Positions 1 to 11,490 are shown, counted from the stretch's first letter. The stretch: DNA of 64,000 bases from Dendrocalamus latiflorus (GCA_017311315.1 CM029640.1:11624640-11688639); one strand, 5' to 3'. The notes: generated by a model not told the origin, from the sequence alone. Numbers and translations are program-made.

Positions 1-1145
1 TCTATTTTTGACAACACCTGGCTTCGACCATAGCAACTCAACTATGGCATTTCAACCATGACTGACTTCGACCACATCCTGCTTCGACCATGTCTGACTT
101 TGATCATGTTCGACTTCAACCATGATAGAACGACCACTTAAGGTAATCGTAGCTACAGTACTATTTCATGGTCGTAGACTTTACTGGTCGTACTCGATAG
201 TTGTAGACTTTGTGACCAATAGTCATAGACTTTGCGGTCAATGGTCGTAGACTTCGCAGACTGCTATCATACTTGTAGACTTTATGGTCTGTGGTCATTA
301 TCTTCAGTTTTTTGGTCGATTGTCGTAGACCATGCGATCGGTAGTCGAAGGCTTTGCGATCGGTTGTTGTAGGCTTTACGGTCGGTACTTGTAGACTTCT
401 TTGTCAGTACAAGTGCTTCATTTCTTGTGATCTTTGAGTATTTCTAGTACTCGTGTTAGACCAGTGGGACGACTGGCTGGTGCTTGGTGGTCAGGTGGTC
501 ATGGTACTCGGTATTTGAAAGGACTCGATATTTGATGGTCGGTGATCGGTTATCGTAGGTGTTGTAATCAGTTGTTGGAGACTTGTGGTATGTCACCGAT
601 ACTCAGTAGTCAGTACTCGATGTCTCTGGTCAGTAGCGATGCTTGTTATTCCTAAGTGTTTTGAACGCAGCAATGGTATTTCCCAAGTACTTGTGGTTTT
701 CGAGTACTGCATGAGCTAGCGGTCGTAATAAGTGATCTGAGGCATATTTCTGGATAGCGATGGAGTTTGTGGTCATGGACGAATTGGTTGTTATTGATGG
801 TTGGTTAAGAGTGTGGTTTTGGTGTGTGTGTGTGTGCGCGCGCGCTGATGTCGGTCAAGTTGTGGAGAATTTGTGCCGGTGGAAAATATTTCTTTGGTCT
901 TTGATGTGCAGGTGGACATGGAGGTGATCATGGTCGGTGATAAGGAGAATGGACTAGGACAGGGGAGTCTGAGGTCTAGGCGGTCGAGGATGTAACGTGA
1001 GGTGTCAGGCTCATGTTAGAAGCACATGGAGATCACAGATGGTCCATCTATAAGCTTCGTGATCATCTCTTCCCTTGAATTCACATTCACAAGCAGGGAG
1101 ATCATTTATTAAAGTATAGCACTACTGCTGGAAGTTTGCAAGGAC
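1..1145. other. Intergenic, reiterated GGTCGTAGACTTT-like words
   Basis: No gene is recognised here. Between about 120 and 420 variants of the word GGTCGTAGACTTT recur every 20 to 40 bases, mixed with GGTCGATAGT and GGTCAATGG variants, and the first 120 bases hold reiterated TTCGACCATG words. This looks like a decayed short tandem repeat or part of an old LTR element. No ends or target duplications were found. Confidence 0.4.
822..845. repeat. Alternating GT/GC tract
   Basis: Twenty-four bases of strict purine-pyrimidine alternation, (GT)n followed by (GC)n. Such tracts can adopt left-handed Z-DNA; that is known chemistry, not something the sequence shows in vivo. Confidence 0.8.
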
Positions 1146-3245
1146 ATGCAGTTCTTCGCATGCATCAATCAGACAGTTCAGCACAGTACCTTCAGACATT
1201 TCAGTTTAGTACCTTCTCCTCGGTCTACCTCAGCTGAAGAAAATGGGCATACAAAAGAATCTCTCTTGCCTACCCTACCTTACCCCAGTGAGCAGAAGTC
1301 CATTAATTACTTCGCAACACAAATACACATCACTGAAAGAGTAAAATGCCCCATAGATATGACAACTTATAAGGTGAGTGTAAGTAGGTCACACAACTGT
1401 AAATTTGCTTAATTAAGTCACTGATTTTATTTAAGTGATGCAATAAAGTACAAAACGAGACGTGGTGGCACATTTGACGTTGACGTGGTGCTAACTGTAC
1501 TTTCAATGTAGCTTAAGGTTGTGTATATTAGGCTTGACATGGGAAAAATTGCAAAAAGCCCATGTTTTTATCATCTCCGTTAGTTAGGCCCAAACTATCC
1601 CTTATTCTGGTGAAAAAAGCGATAGGCACTTCGAATGTGCCACTCGGAGGAGAGTCCAAAGATCTAGCCAGCGCGCATAGAAGGTAACGCCAGTACTTTG
1701 ACCACCAGGAGCAACGCCACCTACTTGGGTGGGAACTATACGATGTTCACAGCCGAGGAAGGCTACAAATGGATTTGATCTACTGTTATGGAAGTTATAT
1801 AAATGTTATTTCATTACATGTCAAATGCTCTTTACAATTCCGTTGCAAATTACTACTTATTGATATTACAAATAAAATTTGCTTCATGCTGAAAATAACT
1901 TAGCATAGGGCCTTATCCCTTTGATAGCCTTGCATATATGTATAATTTTGTGATACACTATAAGTCTTGCTAAGTATATAATATACTCAACCTTGCTTAA
2001 ATTATTATTGATCAGAGAATGAAGAAGGATATGTGCCAGATGACGCATACTTTGTCCTCGGCAATGGGGAGTTTGACTACGGGTTTTCTCTAGGGCCTAA
2101 TCCCCAGTCGGTTACCTGTGGCTATGGTGGCATATGCTTCTGCTTATTTATTTGTCTTCCACTAAAATTTACTCTTGACTCTGGTATTTACTTGGCCAGT
2201 TGGCCATATGATGTAAAACCTTATTATGCATCGCTTATGTATTCACCATTTATCATAAATAAAATATATGCGATGTGTATGAATGTGATATCAATGTTAT
2301 GAGTGTGTGTACTAACTACTGATCATGGGACTAATACAAAAAAACACATGCAGAGACCCTCGCCCGGGGTCTTCATAGCCCTCGTGATAAATCCAGCAAC
2401 CATTGATTCTCTTCCCGCACCTGGGGACAAAAATAATAAAGACCAATAACCCTTTCAACAATGAACCAGTAGCATTTAAGTGAAGTAGCATTTGTGAATT
2501 TTACAACAAAAACACACATGAACAAGGTCATATAACAATAAGGCATTTATCATCCAATTTACAAGAAATTAATAGGCACTCCCATAAGTAGTTGGTGATA
2601 CAGATTAGTTATGTCTAATACCTTCAACGACACATAATTGGATTATTACAATAAATAACTCAATCATCTTGACTTGTTGTAAACAAGATAATCCTTTAAC
2701 AGTTTTGTAAAAAAATATCCTCTCAAGGAAACACTTTGAAAACCTAAGTTACAGAATTGCCAAGCATTGTACTATCAAAGGGGTATAATAGATTGTACTA
2801 AATCATTAAGTTCATGGTTTATCAAAGATCTAGCAGCTGTGAATTGTGATCAATACAAGTGCATGGTATTAATAAGCACAAAGGATGCTATAATGTAAAT
2901 ATAATATATGCTACAAATAGTAGAACAATTATATCATAGAAATGCCCTCAAGTATCTGTTCTTATAATAGAAACACAACAGGTGGATGATAAGAGTTACT
3001 CACTCTCACAAATTGTTGAACCTTCTCAGAGGTAGCAAAGGTGGTCGTGTCTTAATATGCTCCCTGAGAACAATAACTAAATATCTGCAAGAATAGTGAG
3101 TAAAAAAACCTCTACATGCAATATGTCTTTCTTAACTGAGTAATTTATTTATTTATTTTGTGATGAAATAGTTTATTTTAACATGAAGTCGAATTAAAAG
3201 AGGCGATTTTAAAATTGAAACATATATATATTTCTTGCATTTTCA
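1146..3245. other. No recognisable gene
   Basis: Short open frames only. A segment at about 2012-2115 reads as exon-like coding sequence (EGYVPDDAYFVLGNGEFDYG), but I cannot assign a family. The rest is AT-rich, with no transposon ends that I could pair. Confidence 0.35.
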
Positions 3246-4124
3246 AATATGCAAATCTATTATTCCATCCTAAAAACAATATCTGCATGAATATCTAGTT
3301 CACCTTCTACCGCAAGCAGACTACCATAATACCCTTTTATCCTACAAGCTCCAATGCCAAAAAAGCTTGCCACAGCTATCATCATTGGAGCAAGGAGCTG
3401 CTGAATGACCTGAATAGATCTAAAATTAGAAATAAGAACGAATAAAAAAGCTCTAGGACATAGGTTGTACCTCCCCTCTCAAAGCCATTGGTAGTCCACC
3501 ATGTACCAAGCACTCCAACTCTTCCTTCGAAGGATAAATTTCTTCTTGACTCCTGTTACCAATGACAGCATTCACACTATCACTTGAATGCATTTCTTTG
3601 CTAGGGTAAATCTTATCTACATAATAGAACACATCATTTGAGTCCTCAGTCAACTTGCCCTCTTCAACTTTAATGAGACGGGTTCCATCCTTTGTGTGCT
3701 GCCTGACAGCAGATGATTGCTTCTTCTCAACACACATGCTCATCATTTGCTCTATGTTGCCAGAGATGGCCTAATTGGTTTCCATAACTCAATCTTGTGT
3801 AGCCCTTGCGCAATCTTCTCATGCAGCAATTCAAAACTACCAGCCTCAGTATTCTCCTCAACAGCCCTAGCAACTTCACCTTCCTCCAGGGCAGGAGCAA
3901 CCTCAGCATACTATCCAGATGACTTGGCCTGCCTCTCCAAAAAATTCTTCTATCTATCGGATCTTACCTCATCCTCCTACAAGTACAACACCAGAAGGTG
4001 TGCAGCTCGTCAAGATTAGACAATGCAGATAAAAATTCGGGCATGTCTTGTACCTTTGTAGATGCTTGCATACTCCTTGTAATGCTACAAGTGTTGGGGC
4101 CACATAGCGAAGCCATAGGCATCC
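3246..4124 (-). pseudogene. TBC/RabGAP-domain protein, decayed gene fragment
   Basis: Three exon-like blocks on the minus strand match the region just before and at the start of the TBC (Rab GTPase-activating) domain of plant EVI5-like proteins. Exon 4124-4054 encodes DAYGFAMWPQHL then HYKEYASIYK. Exon 3976-3471 encodes EVRSDR, KNFLERQAKSS, then IELWKPIRPSL, IEQMMSM and ECLVHGGLPMALRGE, ending at a GT donor. A block from 3375 starts LWQAF after an AG acceptor and continues GIGACRIKGYY; its end near 3246 is uncertain. The exons carry in-frame TAG stops (after PQHL, after RSDR and after KSSG). One-base frameshifts lie at about 3760 and at about 3360. The catalytic Arg and Gln fingers are not present. 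Such proteins normally stimulate GTP hydrolysis by Rab GTPases in membrane traffic. This copy cannot make one. It may be a relic of a duplicated gene or transposon-carried DNA; no flanking ends were found. Confidence 0.75.
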
Positions 4125-4279
4125 CTGCTTCAATCAGACTGGATCAGAAAGGAGTAATTCTTATAACTTACTAAAAAGCAAATATCTAACGCTTAAAACT
4201 TTTAGGCTTCTAGACTGCGGACGGGTAGGGCGTAGGAGCAGCAAGATCTTTGTGATGGAATTGGGGAGGAGGAAGGAGT
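4125..4279. other. Short spacer
   Basis: No feature seen apart from the acceptor side of the preceding pseudogene exon. Confidence 0.4.
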
Positions 4280-4515
4280 GGCGGCGCCAGAGCAAATTCA
4301 AGGGGTGGAGAGAAGAGCGACGGTGGCGGGCACAGATGCCATGGGAGGAGGGAGGAGCGGCAGTGTCAGCGTAGATGTGAGAGGAGAAGGGAGAAGCGAT
4401 AGCATTGGAGCAGATTCGAGGGAAGTAGGGCAGTGTCAGCGCATATTCAAGGGGAGGAGGGCAGTGCTAGCACAGATTCAAGGGAAGGAGGGAGGAGCAG
4501 CGGCGTCGGTGCAAA
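4280..4515. repeat. Purine-rich imperfect minisatellite
   Basis: Imperfect reiterations of a unit of about 30-50 bases built from CAGATTCAAGGGGAGGAGGG and GCAGTGTCAGCG words. The strong G+A bias on the plus strand explains the open frame here, which I do not regard as a gene. The next 430 bases to 4947 hold nothing recognisable. Confidence 0.6.
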
Positions 4516-5590
4516 CGTGAGGGTAGAAGGTTGAACATCCGAGCAATTTGTGCGGGCCTAGTGGCCCACATGTCAGTACACTGGGGTTGTGAGGAGGGGA
4601 GGGGAGGAGCAGAAGAATGTACCACTCACCATCTCTCTCTTTTCAGTAGTAGAGAAAAGAGTGAGCTATTGGTGATGGTTCATCTATCATCTCACCACAA
4701 CCCTCCTCTCATAGGAAACAAGTGTCACCATGTGGGCCCTGTCCCACCTAAAAAATTATGGCCAAAAAATTCTCCCTCCCACTTTTCAGAAAAATGGGTA
4801 ACTGACAAGTAACAAATGTTTAGAGAAAATCTGTCCCTTCTCACAAAATTGTTGGTGCCTAGTGCACACTCTCCAAATTCTCATGCAATAACACATGACT
4901 CTACCCCCCTTGCAATCCCTCGTGTTTCTACGCCCCGTTGGTTGTGACTTTTGAGTAGGGCTGAAAACGAAAACGGTAATTTTTGGTTTCCAAAAATCGT
5001 TTTCGAGAAATTATCGATTTTTTCCTCTAAACGGAAACGGTGACGGTAACCGATAAAACGGAAACGAGAACGGTAAAAATATCCGATAACGAAAATGAAA
5101 ACGATTTAGCTCTCTTCCGATCGTTTTCGAAAAATACCGTATTTAATCGGTAATTACCGTCGGTAATTACCGTATCCACTCGGCCGGGACGGGAGTCCGG
5201 GACCATCTCCGCACTGCAGCTCCGCGCGCCAGGCCCATTAGACCTCCCCGGTCGGCCCGTCTCCGTCTGACCCGCACTCCCGCAGACCCGCACGGGCCAC
5301 GGCCGCACGCAGCCGCCTTAGACCTAGCCACACGCCCACACGCCTCAGCCTCACTGCCTCCACCGATCCGATCCCCACGCGGCGCCTTAGACCTAGCCGC
5401 CTTCGCCGCCGCCGGAGAGGGACCGCCCGAGTCCGCAGGCACGGGGGGAGTGAAAGGCAAGCCCGCCGGAGAGGGAGCTCCCACGCTGCTGGTTCTGGCC
5501 ACGCTCCTACGCCTCTAGTCTCCCACAGTCCCACTCACGCTGCCGTCCTTCTCTTTCTTCAGGCGGTCGGCGGCCACATCTGAGACGAAG

Positions 5591-5729
5591 ATGGCGCCGT
5601 CTGGAGATGCGGAACAGCCGGCGGATGCTACACCCCGAGGCCCCCGAGCGCGAGTGATGGAGGCAGAGGCACCACTCCCTGTCGACCTCGCCGCCTCTCA
5701 AACCTCGGCAGCGGCCACAACTTCTTCCG
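5591..5729 (+). pseudogene. Possible first exon of the hAT transposase
   Basis: An ATG opens a frame beginning MAPSGDAEQPADAT that runs to a good splice donor (CCG then GTAAGCTC). It lies downstream of a GC-rich block resembling a promoter and 5' leader. Its place in the element and its acidic, Ser/Ala-rich start fit a transposase N-terminus, but no conserved domain is visible. The following segment to 6755 has only short frames, consistent with loss of the BED finger and catalytic exons. Tentative. Confidence 0.35.
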
Positions 5730-6755
5730 GTAAGCTCATCCCTTATCCGCCGATGTCGCCCTTGTGGCCTTGTCGAACCCGTACTGGCTGTAGAGGTAGT
5801 ACACGTAGCATCGCGTCTCATTCCAGATCTGAACGGAGGAAATGTGCGACGGATCAAAAATTTGGGGGCAGGGGGGAGGACCGGAGGAGGTAGTTGTTCT
5901 TCCAATTAGCTACACGATATGCACAGTGGCAGTAGATTCATAGGTGTAAGCATTCCCCATTTGGCCATCTTAATGCTCTTTGTGTGGTATGTTAGCTTAG
6001 CTTTGTTTGGCATAAGTAACACTGTTATCTTTGTTACTCAGGCAGCATCATTTTTTCTCTCTCGAAAAGAATAATCAGGCAGAAGCATTGTGATGACCCT
6101 TTTGATCTTAGCCGTGCAAAACTTGCAAAAAATGCTTACTAGTTCTGTTATTATTTGCTTTCTGGGAATGTATGCTTTGTTTTACTGTAATTCCCCATTT
6201 TAATGCTCTTTGTGAGTATGTGTGGTCTCTTTTGAACTGCATCAGTAGATCCTGCAAGTTCAGTGGATATTAGGAACTCTGGCAGTTGTGTAAATATTTG
6301 GTTTTTGAAGAAATGGAACACCAACATCATGTTAAACCAATATTTGGCGTTTGTGACAGTGAAATGTTTAATTTTGTTTAGTGTTCATTATTCAATTTTG
6401 TATTACATATTACCATACATGTACCTCTGTCATTTAGAGAGTAATAATTTTTTCTATTAATCTAGTGCCTTATTTGGAGTTAAACTAACTATGCAAATGT
6501 TCTAGTTTTTATTGTGAACTTACAGTTGATTTTCTCATCAAGAGGAGCATTTGGATGAAATACTGAGAGTGCACGGGCAAATTCTTCAAATCCTAGAATT
6601 CCATTTTGTTTTGTGTCAAATAAATCAACTACCTGCAAGATCAGGGAAAATGTCAAGGGAGATGTATTATCATATTAACAGAAATCAAATTATGTATCCA
6701 TATCATTCTCACTTCACTGTTTCTCTTATGTAGAATATATTCCATTTTAAGGAAC

Positions 6756-7498
6756 ATGTTTCATTGTTATGTTTCTTCCGCACCTTCTTCCAAGAGTACA
6801 ACACTAGTTTCATCAACTTCAGCTATAGATCAGTTTATGGATAGTGTGGATGATGAGCTTGATTCCTTCCTTTATGAAAGTGATGCATGTGGTAATGATG
6901 AAGGAATAAGTGAATTGGAGAGGTACTTAGCAGAACCACAATTGAAGGTTTCTAAAGCCAACCATAATATGTTTGATATTTTAGCATGGTGGAAAAATCA
7001 GAAGGATGAATATTCTGTCCTCTCCCTGATTGCTCGTGATGTGTTGGCAATGCAAGTGTCAACCGTGGCTTCTGAATCTGCATTTAGTGCCGGTGGATGT
7101 GCCGTCGACCCATATCGAAGCAGCCTTGATCCTGACATGGTACAAGCACTTGTTTGCACTAAGGATTGGATAACTGGAGGTAAAAGAGGTAAAAGTATAA
7201 ACTGATCTGTTGATTTCTATTAACAATATCTTGATGTTCTTTTTACTCATGTAGCTGCCTTTTAATTTTCAGGTTCTAAGAATATTTCTTCTTTGCCTAG
7301 TGATCTTGAGGTTCTTGAAGCCATTAAGAGCAGTCTGCTTATTGGGGTATAATTATATTGATATGTATTACAGTAGCATGTAATTCATTTGAAGTACTAA
7401 CACGTTATTTCCATTGCAATTTGTAGGATGAATTTTCAGAAATGGGCGGTGATTATGTGCTTGGAGATGATGATGACATGCCGGAGGTTCAGCTATAA
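6756..7498 (+). pseudogene. hAT transposase C-terminal (hATC dimerisation) remnant
   Basis: The main exon (from about 6756 to 7179 or 7188) encodes the hAT C-terminal dimerisation domain. Visible landmarks are ELERYL, FDILAWWK, VLSLIARDVLAMQVSTVASE, SAFSAGG and SSLDPDMVQALVCTKDWI. Two small exons follow with consensus splice sites: 7273-7346 and 7427-7498. The second ends in an acidic tail (LGDDDDMPEVQL) and a TAA stop, and the three join in frame. In active hAT enzymes this domain dimerises the transposase and completes the RNase-H-like fold. Here the N-terminal finger and the catalytic D, D and E regions are absent, so the product could not transpose. The G in SAFSAGGCAVDPYRSS sits where family members usually have a VDPYRSS-preceding Arg. 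The family relationship is to the RICESLEEPER/DAYSLEEPER type. Confidence 0.85.
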
Positions 7499-7669
7499 GA
7501 AGCATGGTTCCGTTTCGTTCTTGATATGCCTATGATCTTCTTGGTAGCACTGTAGTAGTAGTTTCTTTAAGTATTATGCAATGAAAGGAAGGACCTTTTG
7601 TGTTAGTATGAGTTCGCTGTTCGTGTGATGGATGGGATCGAACTGAAGTGTTGAAGTATGCCTGCTTCA

Positions 7670-7722
7670 TTTAGTTGAGAATTTGTATGATGATATGAGA
7701 TCATGGCTTAGAATTGATTATG
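7670..7722 (+). repeat. Left direct repeat flanking captured DNA in the hAT element
   Basis: A segment of about 53 bases, beginning TTTAGTTGAGAATTTG, recurs at 8287-8342 with a few differences. Both copies belong to the 3' part of the hAT element and bracket the host-derived block 7723-8286. Confidence 0.8.
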
Positions 7723-7873
7723 CAGCTATTGATATCCATGCTCTTGTGCTTGCAATTCATATGCAGCTATTGATATCTTTTTTTTTATTGGAAGTTATTG
7801 ATAACTTCTAATTGGTTGTCTGGAAACAATCATAATGTTTTACCTACATTTTTTGCTGTATGGTCCTATCCAG

Positions 7874-8190
7874 ATACTGTTGCAAGGAGTCCCTCGAAAT
7901 GCCCTACCAGAGGATATAGAAAGATTTTTGTGTGGCACTAACTTTGAACCTCCGCCATTTGAAAGCTTTCTCAGGTAAGGATTTGGGCAGCCATCCTTGT
8001 TTTGCTAGGATTCGATTCGTTCCATTCATCCTTGTCTGATCCATCCATGGCTGCTGCACAGACCTGGTGTCCCAGAGCCCATAAGAATGGTGCTGGTAAA
8101 ATTCTACACAAAGACTGATGCAACAAATGCCTTCATTACGAAAAACAGGAGTTTCTGTCTTAATAATCCTGTGAGCATGCGAGTTCTTCA
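7874..8190 (+). pseudogene. Captured exons of an RRM-like RNA-binding protein gene
   Basis: Two host-gene exons lie inside the hAT element with their intron retained. Exon A (7874-7974) follows an AG acceptor, encodes ILLQGVPRNALPEDIERFL and continues to FESFL, and ends at GTAAGG. Exon B (8062-8190) follows a CACAG acceptor and encodes PGVPEPIRMVLVKFYTKT, DATNAFITKNRSFCLNN and PVSMRVL, before a GT. The two join in frame with no stop. The pattern resembles part of an RNA recognition motif of a plant RNA-binding protein, and I am moderately sure of that family. The upstream and downstream exons of the parent gene are absent. The copy is therefore a transposon-borne fragment, and its open frame suggests recent capture. 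Confidence 0.65.
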
Positions 8191-8286
8191 GTAACCATCA
8201 AATCATCATATTTGGGTCAAGTCCTTGAAATGAACCTTGCTAGCCTTTGGATCTGAAGTCTGTCCACACATGTTGCAGCACTCTGG

Positions 8287-8342
8287 TTTAGTTGAGAATT
8301 TGTGATATGATGATATGAGTTCATGGCTTAGAATTGATTATG
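8287..8342 (+). repeat. Right direct repeat flanking captured DNA in the hAT element
   Basis: Partner of 7670-7722, with the same TTTAGTTGAGAATTTG start and a shared TCATGGCTTAGAATTGATTA end. Confidence 0.8.
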
Positions 8343-8586
8343 GTTGCATGTTTTGGCTTCCTTAGATGTCGAGAATATCGTATTTTAGCTATCGCTTTCA
8401 TGATTTTCGATCGTTATCGATGCACTTTTGATCGAATAGTTTCGTTTCCGAATTTACCGGAATATCGATGTCGTTCTCGTTTCCGACAATATCGTATCGA
8501 TTTCGATTTCGAAAAAATAACGTGAAACTGAAAGTGATTTGACCTCCAACCGATCATTTCCGACCGTTTTCAGCCCTACTTTTGAG

Positions 8587-9455
8587 GGCCCCGCCCCTGA
8601 GCATGGCAGCGGGCGAGCAGCCTCAGCAACTTGGGCGTGGTGGCTAGGTGAGGATTTGGGCGCCTTGTGCAATGAGCCAGTGTAACTGCACAGGGGAACC
8701 ACCAATGCTGCGATGCCATGAGAGAGAATGGAGAGCGATGAGCATGCACATGGTGAGGAGGCATTGGCCGATGGCTTCCAGTTAGGTGTTGCATCGCCTC
8801 TGCTTCTCCTTGTAGTAGGTGGCACACCTTATTAGCTAGACAAGAGCAACAATCCATCGATGAGCAGCCGCCTAGCAATGGTGACCTCTCCAGCGGTCGG
8901 TGGTGCGGCTCCCTCTCCCTTCTTGTGTCGGTCCCTTTCTAGACTGATAGACCTCAAACCACTCCATCAATGTCCTCCGGTTTCTTTTAGTTTCTCTTTT
9001 ATGTTAATGTAGATCCAATTTCTTCCCTTCTTTTGTTACAGTTCAACAAAAATGAATTCAAGATTTCCCAAGATTGGGCGAACTCACATTGAATTAGGAT
9101 CTAAATCATTATTACATCAGAGAATTTTGATATTTTTTGTTGGATCCAGTTCTACACATCTTTAATCATTGCAAGCACATGAAGTTGTTTTAATTAGACC
9201 ATGGTTAACACTTAAAATCTTATCAATAAATGTATTTGTATTTTCCTAAACAAGTGCAACCATTATGTGTTTCGGTTAAGACCAATTCCATCGTTATATT
9301 GTGAATCTTGGCTTTGTCCTTGTATTTTAGGTTTGGAGATCAAGAAACAATTTAACCTTCGATTGAGCTAATGATCTCATTATTGCCAACTACCATTACC
9401 ATTCCATTTTCTAATATGTAAAGTTGACACCGTTTATTTGTTTGGATAGGTATAG
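8587..9455. other. No gene recognised
   Basis: A moderately GC-rich first 350 bases is followed by AT-rich DNA. Open frames on the minus strand are short and show no family signature. Confidence 0.4.
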
Positions 9456-10256
9456 CTAAGTGTTAAATTAGAGTCATTTCCTATTGTTCTAGGGTTTTAA
9501 TGTATTTACTATATATATTGCCCCTTTAGGGTTGTGCAATACAACTCACATTTATCCATTCCTATTCCTCCAACTCTTGTAACATGATATCAGAGTCTAG
9601 GTTTTGAATCTAACCTCTGATTGCTCTTCCGCTGCTACTACCCCCGTGAGGAGTGTTCTCCACTCCCGAGGACGTCCACCTTGGCCCCTCCGGCGAAGGC
9701 CTTCCTAGCGTCATGCCGCCCAAGCCCGTGCAACTATTAGGCACCACACAGATCCAGCCGTCATCGGCCTGACACTGCAAGGATCCAGCTTCGACATGCC
9801 TGGATCTCGCGGTCCCTCTTTGTTGCCGACTCCATCGTTGGTCCATCTGCACTGACCCCTCTCTGGATCTAGGCACCATGGATTCCATCTGGGCCACGCT
9901 GCCGCTGCCACCACACCATCCCATCCCGGGCCACATCGCTGCCGCTCCTCTTGGCCAGCTCTGGCCGCTGCCAGATCTCATCAATTCCGTGGCCGCCCGT
10001 ACTAGATCTGGCCTCCCCACTACCGGATCTAGCCTCGTCGCCGCAGCCACATCTCCCGCAGGCACCTACTCACCTGTGCCTATGCTTGTGCCACACCGAC
10101 GACCCACCGTAGTTGTGAGTGCCCGCAACCACCCGCGCCCATGTGGTAGTTGTGCATGTGCCCATGCGACGCCAATGGCCCGTGGGGGTGGGGGTGTGGC
10201 ACTGCTGCTGGTGGTGCATCAGTGGCTACCACTGACATCTACATCGCACCGCCGCT

Positions 10257-11192
10257 TGATGAGGCGCTGGGGTCCTGATCTTCTGATAGGATGATAACTT
10301 CGATTTTGGCTGAGGTGACTCTTGCGACCCGACTACAACCGTACGACGTCGCTTGCGCATTAGCAATCGCTGAACCACACTCCAAGTTGTTATCAACCGT
10401 GCCAAGAACGCGGATGACCTGACCACGAAGGTCTATTCCTGCATGCAACCGAAGAACACGCAAGAACAAAATAACAAGCAATCTGAAATTGCAAATATTT
10501 ATATTAAGCTCAAAAGGTGGGATTTCGCAGAAGGTTCTTTACGGTTGGTCTAGCCGACACAAGCGAAGAACAAAAGTTTTCACTATGTAAAAACTAATCA
10601 AATGAAATCCAACAAAACTAGAAGGGTGCAGCCTCCTTAAATAGGGGTGGGAAAGCCGCACAAAATTAAGAAACAAAGGGGTGGTACTATTCATGTACTG
10701 TTCACATGAACAGTAACCCCGTGAACAGTATGGGCCTAGGAGGGGCACCTCCCCTTTGGGCCCAAACATTACAAGGCCCAATTTGACCCAAACAGGTGAT
10801 GCAGTATCTTCTTTGAGTGATTGCGGCAAGCACAAGAGAAATTTGGAGATGTGGCTATATCCATTAGAAAGAGGACGAGAAAAGCTTTCCATCGAGTACT
10901 CGTGGACCTCAAACGGACTCCGTATGTGAAAGTTATGCACATTTGAAGTTGGGCCGTCAAGCTGAATCCGAGCTGATCTGGAGGCCAAATTGTATTCCAA
11001 AACGTGTACAAGTTGAACTCTTGCTTGAATTGGTGCAAAAGTGACTTGGTGCTACAAAAATATATTTTTTCATCATTAGGTAGTATTATATTCTCATTTA
11101 AAATATGTTGAAACTGAAGAAACGAATTCACCTTTAGTTCAATCTTGATATTGGGCGCTATGGTCGTATGTGTTGGTGGCGTGGTCACATCA
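10257..11192 (-). repeat. 3' LTR of the nested element
   Basis: 936 bp with TG...CA ends. It is closely similar to 14021-14956 but with scattered substitutions (for example GGCGCTGGGG against GGCGATGGGT near the start), so the insertion is not recent. Confidence 0.88.
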
Positions 11193-11399
11193 TCCTCCCC
11201 TTCTTGATAGAAAACCGTCCTCGGTTTTAGCATATGTGTAGCCTCACGTATTGCATGGTCTTCATCATAAATCTCGGTACATAATAACAAACGCAACAAA
11301 CTCTCATTGTGTAATATTATACGTTCTTTATCACGCAAAGTAAAACCTTTTTGAAACGAGCTCACCTTATAATTTAAGTGATGCGTAGGAGCTCTTGTA

Positions 11400-11490
11400 A
11401 TTGGAACAACAAGCATAGCAAATATGGTTGTATCCATAGGGGTCGTGTCCTCATCATCCTCCCCTTCTTGAAAACAAAGCCGTCCTCGGC
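11400..11490 (-). repeat. Second copy of the LTR-end and polypurine-tract module
   Basis: The block GGGGTCGTGTCCTCATCATC followed by CTCCCCTTCTTGAAAAC and CCGTCCTCGGCTTTT repeats, with changes, the 3' LTR end and adjoining polypurine tract at about 11150-11230. It is an internal duplication about 260 bases away. Confidence 0.6.

Larger units (their letters stand above)
4956..8578 (+). mobile_element. hAT transposon, deleted, with captured host exons
   Basis: The element is bounded by terminal inverted repeats starting TAGGGCTGAAAACG on both ends. It is flanked by a perfect 8-bp target duplication CTTTTGAG (4948-4955 and 8579-8586), the hallmark of hAT insertion. Both ends hold clustered subterminal words (AAACGGAAACG on the left, TATCG and TTTCG on the right), as expected for transposase binding sites. 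Inside are a GC-rich 5' part, the 3' exons of a hAT transposase, and a separate block of host-gene exons. The BED zinc finger and catalytic core are missing, so it is non-autonomous. The perfect target duplication argues for a fairly young insertion. Confidence 0.93.

Noticed and set aside
9585..9598. tRNA-Met-like sequence
   Set aside because: This and the similar words at 14007, 20182 and 45094 are retroelement primer sites abutting LTRs, not tRNA genes.
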